The translations under genes were made by a program, and so were the position numbers. This document shows, in pieces, positions 1-11,396 of a stretch of 64,000 nucleotides of DNA. Source of the DNA: Corynebacterium sp. (GTDB lineage: Bacteria > Actinomycetota > Actinomycetes > Mycobacteriales > Mycobacteriaceae); NCBI RefSeq assembly GCF_030532325.1, contig NZ_JAUNLS010000002.1, forward strand, positions 71,342 to 135,341, read 5' to 3'. How positions within the stretch are numbered: position 1 is the first letter of the stretch; each line of letters begins with the position of its first letter. The notes beneath the pieces were generated by a model, which saw nothing but the letters and a program-made list of their open reading frames with translations, ran no database searches and had not been told where the DNA came from.

Positions 1-11
1 AGATTTTCTGC

Positions 12-275
12 CTAAATCGAGCTTTCCCGTTTTCAATAGAAGTTAGATAGCGTCCGGGAGGTCCGTGAGGTCCTTGAGGTGCCGTCGCGCTGGATATCGG
101 CAAAGTTCGGCGTAGGCAAGGCTCGGCATGGGCAGGATCCGGGCTTAGGGTCTCCCAGCTTCAAAATCCTGCTCAACAACTGCCGATTCAGAGGCGGAAA
201 TTGAAGCTGGGAGACATAAAGGACGGGAAACGGCGCTAGATGAACACGTACTGAAAACGGGAAAGCTCGATTTAG
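12..275. repeat. Nested inverted-repeat non-coding element
   Basis: A perfect 24-bp inverted repeat (12-35 against 252-275) encloses a second perfect 15-bp inverted repeat (150-164 against 201-215). Between the outer left arm and the inner pair lies a 9-bp tandem motif (GAGGTCCGT, GAGGTCCTT, GAGGTGCCG, about 56-85). I find no credible ORF inside. The layout could be a transposase-less miniature element, a strongly folded RNA or a dispersed intergenic repeat; the sequence alone does not decide. Bases 276-338 show nothing recognisable. Confidence 0.6.
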
Positions 276-338
276 CGCGTGAAAGCGTCTATGTCTTCGC
301 TGCTTCTTGGCCTAGAGCCCGGGGAGGTGCGCGTAAAG

Positions 339-389
339 CAACAGCCCTTCCCCGCACCGAGAATCCTCGGCAGTGGGGAAGGGCTGTTG
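339..389 (-). terminator. Hairpin terminator of the DUF4191 gene
   Basis: Perfect 15-bp stem (339-353 with 375-389) placed 30 bases past the DUF4191 stop codon on the minus strand. The minus-strand sequence after the stem is only modestly T-rich, so it may work in either direction. Confidence 0.7.
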
Positions 390-418
390 TTCTGTTGTGG
401 CGTCTGAAAGGCTGGCGC

Positions 419-1201
419 CTACTTGCCCTTGCGCTGCTGGGCGCGGCGCATGCGGCGGTTCATGCCCGCCATGTTCTGCGCCTGGCGCGGCAGCGGGCCC
501 TTGGGCAGACCCGGGGTGGTACCCGGCAGGTCATCCATGGCCTCAATGCGGCGGATGTTGGCGTAGGTCTGCTCCTTGTTGTAGTTGCGCGGCAGCTTCA
601 TGATCTTGCTGCGCAGCTTGGCCACGGGCACCTCGTCCTCACCGCTGCCGACGTAGATCTCGTAGACGGGCACGCCGCCGGCCAGCTTGTCCACGCGCTT
701 CTTCAGAGTGTTCATCGTCGGCTGCAGGCGCTTGCGGTCACCCTCAGCAACGAAGACCACGCCGGAGTTGCCGATGACGCGGTGGACCAGATCCTGGTGG
801 CGGGTCGCAGCCACGCCAGTCTTGACCTTCCACACCACACCAACGGTGTTGCGCAGCTGCTGCTCCAGAGCCCAACCAGCCACGCCGGGCTGATCCTCGA
901 CCTTCTTGTACATGTCGCGCTCAAGGCGGCGGGTAAAGAGGAACATGGCCAGCATCGCGCCCAGACCTAGGCCGATGATGAGCATGAACCACTGGCCGTT
1001 GAAGAGCAGTCCGATAAGGAAGAACAGCAGGCCCAGGCCCAGGAAGGCGGCCAGCATGATGGGGATCAGCGCCTTGTCCTGCTTGCGCTGCATGTTAAAC
1101 GCCTGCCACATCTGGCTGCGGGTTTGCTTGCGGCGCTCACGCTTCGCGGCGCGCTCTTGCTTCTTCGCAGCCTTGAGAGCTGCCTTATCGTCTTGTGCCA
1201 T
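419..1201 (-). CDS. DUF4191 family integral membrane protein
   Basis: A 260-residue protein with a highly basic, Lys/Arg-rich N-terminus (residues 1-43), two adjacent membrane segments (about 46-67 and 71-89) and a soluble C-terminal domain of about 170 residues ending in another Arg/Lys-rich tail. This architecture matches the actinobacterial DUF4191 family, whose function is not known. I start it at the ATG at 1201, because GTAGGA lies just upstream; a longer reading frame to 1222 has no such site. It lies downstream of lipA but is separated from it by a terminator, so it is probably transcribed alone. Confidence 0.85.
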   Translation of the reverse strand: MAQDDKAALKAAKKQERAAKRERRKQTRSQMWQAFNMQRKQDKALIPIMLAAFLGLGLLFFLIGLLFNGQWFMLIIGLGLGAMLAMFLFTRRLERDMYKKVEDQPGVAGWALEQQLRNTVGVVWKVKTGVAATRHQDLVHRVIGNSGVVFVAEGDRKRLQPTMNTLKKRVDKLAGGVPVYEIYVGSGEDEVPVAKLRSKIMKLPRNYNKEQTYANIRRIEAMDDLPGTTPGLPKGPLPRQAQNMAGMNRRMRRAQQRKGK

Positions 1202-1235
1202 GATTCCTACTTTAAAGGTCAAGAGGGAGAAATGT

Positions 1236-1265
1236 TAAAAACGGCCCCAGCCGAAGCGGGGCCGT
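1236..1265 (-). terminator. Rho-independent terminator of lipA
   Basis: 8-bp GC stem (1241-1248 with 1258-1265) followed on the minus strand by TTTTT (revcomp of 1236-1240). It lies between lipA and the DUF4191 gene. Confidence 0.85.
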
Positions 1266-1318
1266 CACAGAGTTAAATCCGGAGTAACGAGCAAATGCTC
1301 GCAGAGGCTCTGGAGCAA

Positions 1319-2410
1319 CTAGCGGATGGTCGAGGCAGCGGTCTCAGGGCGCTGCGGGGTCTTGACCATGCGGGTGGTCACCGGGGTCTCCTCGGAGGGG
1401 CCGTACTTCTCCAGCAAGGTGGAGGCCTCCTGGGCGGTAGCGCCCTGGGAAGTCTCAGCCAGGTGCTTGAGGTTATCCGGCAGCTCCAGTCCGCGGGCCT
1501 CCATGGCCTGCACATAGAGGCGGCCTGCGCGGTAAGAAGAGCGCACCAGCGGGCCGGACATGACGCCGCCGAAGCCCAGCTCCTTGGCCAACTGGGAGTG
1601 CTCCACGAACTCCTCCGGGCGCACCCAGCGCTCAATCGGGTGGAAGCGCGGGCCCGGGCGCAGGTACTGGGTAATGGTGATGATGTCGCAGCCGGCGGAG
1701 CGCAGATCGCGCAGGGCCTCCTCGATTTCCTCCTTGCTCTCGCCCATGCCCAGGATGAGGTTGGACTTGGTGATCAAGCCAAAGTCATGAGCCTGGCGGA
1801 TGACGTCGAGGGAGCGCTCGTAGCGGAAGGCCGGGCGGATGCGGCGGAAGATGCGCGGCACAGTCTCCAGGTTGTGGGCAAAGACCTCCGGGCGGGCCTC
1901 GAAGACTTCCTGGAGCAGGTCCGGCTTGCCGGAGAAGTCCGGGGTGAGATTCTCCACGCCGGTGTTCGGGTTGAGCTCGTGGATCTTGCGCACCACCTCG
2001 GCGTAGAGCCAGGCGCCCTCGTCCGGGAGGTCGTCGCGGGTCACGCCGGTGATGGTGGTGTAGTTGAGGTCCATCTCCTGGATGTTCTCCGCCACGCGGC
2101 GCGGCTCGTCGCGGTCCAGCTCGCTGGGCTTGCCAGTGGCAATATCGCAGAAGTCGCAGCGGCGGGTGCACTTGTCACCGCCGATGAGGAAGGTGGCCTC
2201 GCGGGACTCCCAGCACTCGTGGATGTTCGGGCAGCCGGCCTCCTGGCACACGGTGTGCAGGGAGGCGCCGGAGACGCGGGACTTCATGTCCTCGTAGCCC
2301 GGGCCGGTGCGCACCTGGTTGCGAATCCAGCGCGGCTTTTGCTCGATGGGGGACTCCGCATTCTTCTTCTCAATGCGCAGCATCTTGCGTCCTTCAGGCT
2401 TTACAGTCAC
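1319..2410 (-). CDS. lipA: Lipoyl synthase LipA
   Basis: Radical-SAM enzyme that inserts two sulfurs into octanoyl groups bound to carrier proteins, completing lipoyl cofactors. At 363 residues it has the family length. The auxiliary cluster cysteines are Cys55, Cys60 and Cys66, the radical-SAM CxxxCxxC is Cys81/Cys85/Cys88, and the C-terminal RSSYRAG motif, whose serine ligates the auxiliary cluster, is present. The start is the GTG at 2410, which gives the usual corynebacterial N-terminus ([14 protein letters not shown]). It sits next to lipB and close to genes for two lipoylated protein classes (GcvH and the E2 acyltransferase), which supply its substrates. Confidence 0.97.
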   Translation of the reverse strand: MTVKPEGRKMLRIEKKNAESPIEQKPRWIRNQVRTGPGYEDMKSRVSGASLHTVCQEAGCPNIHECWESREATFLIGGDKCTRRCDFCDIATGKPSELDRDEPRRVAENIQEMDLNYTTITGVTRDDLPDEGAWLYAEVVRKIHELNPNTGVENLTPDFSGKPDLLQEVFEARPEVFAHNLETVPRIFRRIRPAFRYERSLDVIRQAHDFGLITKSNLILGMGESKEEIEEALRDLRSAGCDIITITQYLRPGPRFHPIERWVRPEEFVEHSQLAKELGFGGVMSGPLVRSSYRAGRLYVQAMEARGLELPDNLKHLAETSQGATAQEASTLLEKYGPSEETPVTTRMVKTPQRPETAASTIR

Positions 2411-2505
2411 AGGATCTCACTTTACGTGTTGAGGGGGGTTTGCTTACTCAAGGCTCTTCTTTATTCAATTCTTTCTACCCGTGGAAGTATTCCATCGGGT
2501 GTGGC

Positions 2506-3315
2506 TTATGAACCCGCCTGCTGGGCGCGGCGCGCCTGACGTGCCTTTTCGTTAGCCAGCTTGATGGGATCGGGGGCAGAGGCGAAGGTGTGATCTGCCA
2601 CGACGAGCTCGCCGGAGAGGGCGCGCAGGAGGGCGTCGATAAGCGGGGCTTCGGCGTCCTCGATGGTGACCTCGCGGCCGAGCTCGAGGGAGAGGGTGGA
2701 CACGTCGGCGTCGTCGATGCCGCAGGCAATGATGTGCTCGTAGTACTCCAGCGTGTTGTTGCAGTTGAGCGCTAGGCCGTGCATGGTCACCCCGCGGGTG
2801 ATGCGAATACCCAGCGCGCCGAGCTTGCGGTCGCGCTTCGGGGCGGCGGGATCGGCGGCCGGGGTGGTGTGCGGCACCCACACGCCCGAGCGCCCGTCGA
2901 TGCGCCCGGCGGTGGTCACGCCCATCTCGCGCACGGCCTGGATGATGGCCTCTTCGAGGCGGCGGACGTAATCTACAACATCCACCGGCTCCGCCAGCTT
3001 GATGATGGGGTAGAGCACCAGCTGGCCCTCGCCGTGCCAGGTGATGCGCCCACCACGGTCCACGGTGATGACGGGCAGGCCGTTATCCGGCATGTCCTCC
3101 GGCTGGGTGCGCTTGCCCGCGGTGTAGATGTTGGGGTGCTCCACCACCAGGATGATGTCCCCGCGCTCGCCCGCGGCGCGCTCGGCGGCAATCTCCGCCT
3201 GCAGGTCCCAGGCCTCCTGGTAGTCCATGCGGCCTAAATGGCGAATCTCCACGGGCTCGGAGCTGTCACGGATGGAGCGATCGGCGGGAAAGAATGGTTC
3301 GCGTGGAGCAGTCAT
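2506..3315 (-). CDS. lipB: Octanoyl-[ACP]:protein N-octanoyltransferase LipB
   Basis: Transfers octanoate from acyl carrier protein to lipoyl domains, the step before LipA. The 269-residue protein has the [12 protein letters not shown] substrate motif (87-98), the catalytic lysine at Lys164 (RKLGALGIR) and the nucleophile Cys198 (ACGI). I use the ATG at 3315; a longer frame to 3339 begins with low-value residues. A TAGACT hexamer lies 8 nt upstream of this ATG, so the mRNA is probably leaderless. The C-terminal 30 residues are charged and longer than I expect for the family core. Confidence 0.96.
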   Translation of the reverse strand: MTAPREPFFPADRSIRDSSEPVEIRHLGRMDYQEAWDLQAEIAAERAAGERGDIILVVEHPNIYTAGKRTQPEDMPDNGLPVITVDRGGRITWHGEGQLVLYPIIKLAEPVDVVDYVRRLEEAIIQAVREMGVTTAGRIDGRSGVWVPHTTPAADPAAPKRDRKLGALGIRITRGVTMHGLALNCNNTLEYYEHIIACGIDDADVSTLSLELGREVTIEDAEAPLIDALLRALSGELVVADHTFASAPDPIKLANEKARQARRAQQAGS

Positions 3316-3355
3316 GCCTGCCAAGTCTAGCCCCCGCAAGCGCGGAGATCAGAAA

Positions 3356-3392
3356 GGGGAGCACGTACCAGCTTTCGCTAGCACTGCTCCCC
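3356..3392 (-). terminator. Terminator downstream of gcvH
   Basis: 8-bp stem (3356-3363 with 3385-3392) with a 21-nt loop; on the minus strand it is followed by TTTCTG. It separates gcvPTH from lipB. Confidence 0.55.
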
Positions 3393-3412
3393 AGCATGAG
3401 GCAGGTGGTGCC

Positions 3413-3802
3413 TTAGACGCCGTTGGCTGCGGCGTACTCCTCGGCGCTCATGAGCTTGTCGGTCTCGGTGGCCTCGACCTCGAAGAGCCAGCCTTCACCG
3501 AAAGGATCGTTGTTGATGACGGCGTAGTCATCGTGCACGGCCTCATTGACCGCGGTGACGGTGCCGGTGACCGGGGAGTAGAGGTCGGAGACGGACTTGG
3601 TGGACTCCACCTCGCCACAGGTCTCGCCGGCGGTGACGGTGTCACCCACGGCGGGCAGCTCGGCGAAGACAACCTCACCCAGGCGGTCAGCAGCCACGGA
3701 GGTAATGCCTACGCGGACGGTGGAGCCGACGGCGGCGTCAGCGGAGGAGTTAATCCACTCGTGGTCCTCGGAGTAGGAAAAGTCAGAAGGAAGGGTAGCC
3801 AT
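3413..3802 (-). CDS. gcvH: Glycine cleavage system H protein
   Basis: Small lipoyl carrier (129 residues) that shuttles the aminomethyl group between the P, T and L proteins. The lipoylation site is Lys69 in the motif ESTKSVSDLYSP. The start ATG at 3802 follows GAAAGGACT, a good ribosome-binding site. It is the last gene of gcvP-gcvT-gcvH and directly upstream of lipB and lipA, whose products modify it. No L protein (lpd) is encoded in the window, so the shared dihydrolipoyl dehydrogenase must be elsewhere. Confidence 0.97.
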   Translation of the reverse strand: MATLPSDFSYSEDHEWINSSADAAVGSTVRVGITSVAADRLGEVVFAELPAVGDTVTAGETCGEVESTKSVSDLYSPVTGTVTAVNEAVHDDYAVINNDPFGEGWLFEVEATETDKLMSAEEYAAANGV

Positions 3803-3844
3803 GACGGAGTCCTTTCAGTAGTTGCTTGTGAAAAAGTGTAGCGG

Positions 3845-4957
3845 TTACTTCTCGCGCTTGTAGAAGGGCAGAGAAGAAACCTCGAAGGGGTAGCGCTTGC
3901 CGCGGATGTCCACCTCGACGGAGTCGCCAGGCTGCAGGTTCGCGCTGGTATCGATGAGCGCCAGGGCCACCGGGTGCCCCAGGGTGGGGGAGGGCTGGCC
4001 GGAGGTCACGGTGCCGACCTTCTGCTCGCCCACGAAGACCTCGGAGCCGGAGCGGGCGGCGCGGCGCTGCTCGGAGGTCAGGCCGGTGATGACCACCTTG
4101 GGGCCGCGCTCGGCGTGCGCGCGCATCTCCTCTGCGCCCACGAAGTCCTGCTCCTTCTTGGCAAAGGCGCGGGTCATGCCGGCTTCCACCGGGGTGATCT
4201 CGCGGCTGAGCTCGTTGCCGTAGAGCGGCATGCCTGCCTCCAGGCGCAGGGAGTCGCGGGCGGCCAGGCCGCAGGGGATGAGCCCCTCGCCGGAGCCGGC
4301 CTCGAGCAGTGCGTTCCACAGCGCGGAGGCGTCAGCGTTGGCGACGATGACCTCGAAGCCGTCCTCGCCGGTGTAGCCGGTGCGGCACACCAGCGCATCC
4401 AGACCGGAGACCTGGGCCTTCATCGCCGCGTAGTAAGGCAGCTTGTCGACGTCACCCTGCTTGGCCTCCTCCACCAAGGGTACGAGGATCTCAGCTGCCT
4501 TGGGGCCTTGGATGGCCACCAGAGCGAGCTCGCGGGAGGCGTTGTGCAGCTCGACCTCGAAGCCCGCGGCGCGCTCGTTGAGTGCCTCCCACACGATGTC
4601 GGCGTTGCCAGCGTTGGGAACTACGAGGAACTTCTCCTCCTCCACGCGGTAGGTGATGAGGTCATCGATGATGCCTCCGTCCTCGGCGCAGATCATGGAG
4701 TACTTGGCCTTGCCCTCCTTGAGGGTGGTGAGGTTGGAGATGAAGGCGTAGGTCAAGAACTCTGCGGCCTGCGGGCCGCTGACCCAGATCTCGCCCATGT
4801 GGGAGAGATCGAAGAGGCCGGCGGCGCCGCGCACAGCGCGGTGCTCTTCAAGCTCGTTGCCGTACTTCAGCGGCATGTTCCACGGGCCGAAGGCGGTAAA
4901 GGATGCGCCGAGCTTCTCGTGCTCTGCGTGCAGCGGTGAGTTGAGCAGTTCAGTCAT
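3845..4957 (-). CDS. gcvT: Aminomethyltransferase, glycine cleavage T protein
   Basis: Transfers the methylene group from aminomethyl-lipoyl GcvH to tetrahydrofolate, releasing ammonia. The 370-residue protein has the family features: the N-terminal folate-binding region with LFDLSHMGEI, a central RTGYTGEDGFEV motif, and a C-terminal beta-barrel domain with SPTLGHPVALALI. The start ATG at 4957 lies 3 nt after the gcvP stop, with AGGAGG upstream, so it is translationally coupled to gcvP. Confidence 0.97.
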   Translation of the reverse strand: MTELLNSPLHAEHEKLGASFTAFGPWNMPLKYGNELEEHRAVRGAAGLFDLSHMGEIWVSGPQAAEFLTYAFISNLTTLKEGKAKYSMICAEDGGIIDDLITYRVEEEKFLVVPNAGNADIVWEALNERAAGFEVELHNASRELALVAIQGPKAAEILVPLVEEAKQGDVDKLPYYAAMKAQVSGLDALVCRTGYTGEDGFEVIVANADASALWNALLEAGSGEGLIPCGLAARDSLRLEAGMPLYGNELSREITPVEAGMTRAFAKKEQDFVGAEEMRAHAERGPKVVITGLTSEQRRAARSGSEVFVGEQKVGTVTSGQPSPTLGHPVALALIDTSANLQPGDSVEVDIRGKRYPFEVSSLPFYKREK

Positions 4958-4960
4958 GGA

Positions 4961-7822
<2,862 letters not shown>

Positions 7823-7856
7823 ATGTCCAATCTCCTTTGTGGGTCTACATCGTTAG

Positions 7857-7874
7857 ATACCCGAAATGGGGTAT
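7857..7874. promoter_or_regulatory. Palindrome in the gcvP leader, candidate operator
   Basis: ATACCC/GGGTAT inverted repeat with a 6-bp centre, 35 bases upstream of gcvP. The gap to the MFS gene is only 86 bases, so the gcv promoter must be near here. Binding by a regulator is inference. Confidence 0.3.
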
Positions 7875-7908
7875 AACCGCCCCCAAGTATAAAGGGTGTT
7901 TCATGCGG

Positions 7909-9054
7909 TTATCTGCGGTTACCCCTGCCTGCGGTGAACAGCCACAATGCGGTGAGTCCGGCCACGAGGATGCCAACGATGAATGTGGATGAATAGCCCA
8001 CCGCAGGGCCCAAAAAAGACAGGATGAAGGGCGCGAAGAACCCCAGATAGGTCAGTGAATAGAACACCCCCGTTGCCGCTCCCACTTCCGCGGGATCGCA
8101 CAGCGCCTGGGTGCGCGCCAGCCCGTCGAGCATGCCCATGCCATAGGAGGCGCCCATGACGACGGCGGCCAGTGGGAGCAGCCACACCGTCCACGGGTGC
8201 TCGTGGTTGGCGACGATAAAGAGGCACAGGCCCATGCCCGCGGTGGCGAAGACCATGGCGTGGGTGGTGGTCACCCGCACCCGCCCGGCGAGCTGCTGCA
8301 CGCCCACGCCCGTGCCCATGGTGAGCATGGCGGTCAGGCCCGCGGCGAGGATGGGGCGCTCAAGATGCTCCGAGAGGAAACTCGGCAGGAAGGCAAAGGC
8401 GGTGGTGGCGGAGCCGAAGACCCACGGCGCGGCCACGGCAACCGGCAGGAAGTGCGGGGTGAGCAGGCTGCGTGGGAAGAAGGAACCGGGGCGCCCGGCT
8501 GCGGGGCCTGCCTTGGCGGTCCACACCAGTGGGATGATGCCCAGCGCGAGCAGGATGTGGGCGAGGTAGGGCACCAGGGTAGGGGCGAGGACAAACTGCG
8601 CGAGGATACCGGAGACTGCCGGGGAGAGGGCGAAGCCCGCCGAGAGCGCGATGGAGGAGCGCCGCGCGCCGGCGTGGATGTGGGTGCTCAGCTCCTTGAT
8701 CCACGCCGCACCGGAGGACATGCTCAGGCCCACGGCGATGCCAATGAGCAAGCGGCCGAGCAGCAGCGGCAGGAAGAAGCCACGCCAGCCGGCAAGCAGC
8801 ACCACCGAGCCGGTGATGGTGGCCAGCATGGCCGGGCGCATGATGGCGCGGCGCCCCAAGGAATCGGAGAGCGGCCCGCCGAGGAACAGTGCCACCATGA
8901 TTCCCACGGCGTAGATGCCGAAGAGGAACGTGGTGTGCAGGACGGTCAGCGGGGTGTGCAGCTGGTAGGTGACGACCATCGGCGCGAATAGGTTGGCGCC
9001 GAAGGCGACGAGAAACATTCCCAAGGCGACGCGCAGCCACTCTTTTTTCAGCAT
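7909..9054 (-). CDS. Major facilitator superfamily transporter
   Basis: A 381-residue polytopic membrane protein with about 12 predicted helices and the MFS loop signature between helices 2 and 3 (GGPLSDSLGRRAIM). The substrate is unknown; the short loops and overall form suggest a drug or metabolite exporter. I start it at the ATG at 9054 (MLKKEWLRVALGMFL), because TAGACT lies 7 nt upstream and the in-frame extension to 9162 is not membrane-like. It lies between aceF and gcvP on the same strand, after the aceF terminator and with its own promoter. Nothing ties it to glycine metabolism beyond position. Confidence 0.9.
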   Translation of the reverse strand: MLKKEWLRVALGMFLVAFGANLFAPMVVTYQLHTPLTVLHTTFLFGIYAVGIMVALFLGGPLSDSLGRRAIMRPAMLATITGSVVLLAGWRGFFLPLLLGRLLIGIAVGLSMSSGAAWIKELSTHIHAGARRSSIALSAGFALSPAVSGILAQFVLAPTLVPYLAHILLALGIIPLVWTAKAGPAAGRPGSFFPRSLLTPHFLPVAVAAPWVFGSATTAFAFLPSFLSEHLERPILAAGLTAMLTMGTGVGVQQLAGRVRVTTTHAMVFATAGMGLCLFIVANHEHPWTVWLLPLAAVVMGASYGMGMLDGLARTQALCDPAEVGAATGVFYSLTYLGFFAPFILSFLGPAVGYSSTFIVGILVAGLTALWLFTAGRGNRR

Positions 9055-9148
9055 GCGTGACAGTCTAACCCGTATTGTTGTACGCGTCACATAAAGGGTG
9101 TGGGTGTGTCCTTTGGGCGGGCCGGAGGTGGATGCGCCGCCCACACGA

Positions 9149-9206
9149 AAGCCCCCGCCCACCGAGCTGACCGTAAGCGGTCAGAACTCAGTGCGGGCGG
9201 GGGCTT
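9149..9206 (-). terminator. Terminator of aceF/sucB
   Basis: Perfect 12-bp GC stem (9149-9160 with 9195-9206) with a secondary CTGACCG/CGGTCAG hairpin inside the loop. It starts 26 bases past the aceF stop on the minus strand. Confidence 0.85.
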
Positions 9207-9231
9207 AAGGGAACCGTGTGCCTAAGAAACC

Positions 9232-11268
9232 TTAGAGGGCAAGATCCTCTTCAAAGTTGGCGGTCTCCAGACGGTCCTTGATGGTGGTGATGAAGCGGCC
9301 AGCGTCAGCACCGTCGACGACCTGGTGGTCGTAGGTGAACGGCAGGTAGCACATCTGGCGGATGGCGATGGCGTCCTGGCCGTTCTCGTTGACCACGACC
9401 GCGCGCTTGGTGATAGCGGCGGTGCCCAGGATGCCGGCCTGCGGCGGAACCAGGATCGGGGTGTCGAGCAGTGCGCCCTCAGAGCCGATGTTGGTCACGG
9501 TGAAGGTGGCACCGGTGAGGTCGTTCGGCTTGAGCTTGTTGTTGCGGGCCTTGTCAGCCAGCTCGGCGATCTGCTGGGCGATCTCCGGCAGGGTGAGCTC
9601 CTGTGCCTTGTGGATGACCGGGGTCAGCAGGCCCTTCGGGGTATCAACGGCGATGGCGACGTTGACATCCGCGTGGTAGGTCATCTCCTTGGTCTCCGGG
9701 TTGTAGGAGGCGTTGACGTTCGGGTGGGAAACCAGCGCCTCAACGGTGGCCTTCACGATGAACGGCAGGAAGGAGAGGTTGGCGCCGTACTTGTCGATGA
9801 ACGCCTGCTTGGCCTGCTTGCGCATATCCCAGATGGCGGTCATATCGACTTCCTGCACGTGGGTGAGCTGTGCGGAGATCTGCAGGGCCTCGACCATCTT
9901 GGACGCGGTGATCTCGCGGATGCGGTTGACCTTCTGGGTGGTGCCGATGAGCTCAGCCTTGGACGGATCCACGGACTTGGTGGACCAGCGGGCGCGCGGG
10001 TCGGAGGAACCGGAGGTAGCTGCCGGTGCCTCGCCCTCGCCAGCAGCAGCGAGCACGTCCTGCTTGCGGATGCGGCCGCCGACGCCGGTACCGGTCACGG
10101 TGCTCAGATCCACGCCGTGCTTCTCAGCCAGCTTGCGCACCAGCGGGGTGACGTACGGGATGTCGTCGCCGTTGTTGACCTTGGTGGAAGGCTCGGTGGT
10201 CTTCGGAGCCTCAGCGGCTGCCGGTGCCTCCTTCTTCGGCTCTTCCTTCTTCTCGGCCTTGGGCTCTTCCTTCTTTTCTTCTGCCTTTTCTGTCTTCTCT
10301 GCGGCCTTGTCGTCCTGCTTGGCGGCCGGGGCGGAGCCGTCGCCGATGCGGGCGATGACGGCGCCGACGTCGACGGTGTCGTCCTCGTCAGCGACGATTT
10401 CTACGATGGTGCCGGCGACCGGGGAGGGGATTTCGGTGTCGACCTTGTCGGTGGAGACCTCGAGCAGCGGCTCGTCGACCTCGACGGTGTCACCCACGGA
10501 CTTCAGCCACTGGGTGATGGTGCCCTCGGTGACGGACTCGCCGAGCTCGGGCATGACGACGTCGGTGGCCTCGCCGGAGGAAGCCGGTGCGGGCTCTTCC
10601 TTCTTTTCTTCTGCCTTTGGCTCTGCCTTTTCTGTCTTCTCTGCGGCCTTGTCGTCCTGCTTGGCGGCCGGGGCGGAGCCGTCGCCGATGCGGGCGATGA
10701 CGGCGCCGACGTCGACGGTGTCGTCCTCGTCAGCGACGATTTCTACGATGGTGCCGGCGACCGGGGAGGGGATTTCGGTGTCGACCTTGTCGGTGGAGAC
10801 CTCGAGCAGCGGCTCGTCGACCTCGACGGTGTCACCCACGGACTTCAGCCACTGGGTGATGGTGCCCTCGGTGACGGACTCGCCGAGCTCGGGCATGACG
10901 ACGTCGGTGGCCTCGCCGGAGGAAGCCGGTGCGGACTCTTCCTTCTCCTCGGACTTCGACTCAGACTCCTCAGCCTTGTCCTCCTCCTCAGCCGGTGCCT
11001 CATCGGCGGAACCGGAGTCAGCGGACTCGCCCTCGTCACCGATAATGGCGATCACAGCGCCGACGTCGACGGTGTCATCCTCCTCAGCCTTGATTTCGAG
11101 GATGGTGCCGGCAACGGGGGAGGGGATTTCGGTATCGACCTTGTCTGTGGAGACCTCGAGCAGCGGCTCGTCGACCTCGACAGTGTCACCGACACCCTTC
11201 AGCCACTGGGTAATCGTGCCTTCGGTTACGGATTCGCCCAGTTCGGGCATCACAACGGAGTGTGCCAT
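9232..11268 (-). CDS. aceF: Dihydrolipoamide acyltransferase (E2) with three lipoyl domains
   Basis: E2 core of 2-oxoacid dehydrogenase complexes. The 678 residues hold three lipoyl domains with lipoyl lysines at Lys43, Lys161 and Lys275 (each STDKVDTEIP), joined by Ala/Glu/Lys-rich linkers, then a peripheral-subunit-binding domain (about 383-420) and the catalytic acyltransferase domain with His648 and Asp652 in DHQVVDG. In corynebacteria this E2, often labelled sucB, serves pyruvate dehydrogenase in a mixed complex with OdhA; that is family knowledge. I use the ATG at 11268 (MAHSVVMPELGES), with GAGGAG upstream. Lipoyl domains 2 and 3 are encoded by nearly identical DNA (separate entry). 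Confidence 0.95.
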   Translation of the reverse strand: MAHSVVMPELGESVTEGTITQWLKGVGDTVEVDEPLLEVSTDKVDTEIPSPVAGTILEIKAEEDDTVDVGAVIAIIGDEGESADSGSADEAPAEEEDKAEESESKSEEKEESAPASSGEATDVVMPELGESVTEGTITQWLKSVGDTVEVDEPLLEVSTDKVDTEIPSPVAGTIVEIVADEDDTVDVGAVIARIGDGSAPAAKQDDKAAEKTEKAEPKAEEKKEEPAPASSGEATDVVMPELGESVTEGTITQWLKSVGDTVEVDEPLLEVSTDKVDTEIPSPVAGTIVEIVADEDDTVDVGAVIARIGDGSAPAAKQDDKAAEKTEKAEEKKEEPKAEKKEEPKKEAPAAAEAPKTTEPSTKVNNGDDIPYVTPLVRKLAEKHGVDLSTVTGTGVGGRIRKQDVLAAAGEGEAPAATSGSSDPRARWSTKSVDPSKAELIGTTQKVNRIREITASKMVEALQISAQLTHVQEVDMTAIWDMRKQAKQAFIDKYGANLSFLPFIVKATVEALVSHPNVNASYNPETKEMTYHADVNVAIAVDTPKGLLTPVIHKAQELTLPEIAQQIAELADKARNNKLKPNDLTGATFTVTNIGSEGALLDTPILVPPQAGILGTAAITKRAVVVNENGQDAIAIRQMCYLPFTYDHQVVDGADAGRFITTIKDRLETANFEEDLAL
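10280..10934. repeat. Perfect 313-bp direct repeat inside aceF
   Basis: Bases 10280-10592 and 10622-10934 are identical by eye at every position, offset by 342 bp (114 codons). Each copy encodes a whole lipoyl domain and part of its linker. The first lipoyl domain (11040-11268) is clearly diverged at the DNA level. This points to recent duplication or ongoing gene conversion. Confidence 0.95.
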
Positions 11269-11396
11269 AAGTAATAAGACTCCTCGAAAGTCGGAATTGT
11301 TCAAACGCTGGTGTCCAATCCTACCGCGAAGCGCCTCAAGGCGTGCATGAGTGGGGTTGATAAGCCCACCCGCCCCACCGGGTAGGGTGGTGTTTT

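Noticed and set aside
7823..7908. Glycine riboswitch upstream of gcvP
   Set aside because: Only 86 bases separate gcvP from the MFS gene; a tandem glycine aptamer does not fit and no aptamer motif is visible.
9325..11350. Long plus-strand ORFs (649 and 545 residues) opposite aceF
   Set aside because: They mirror the lipoyl repeats and linkers of the real gene and have no family resemblance.
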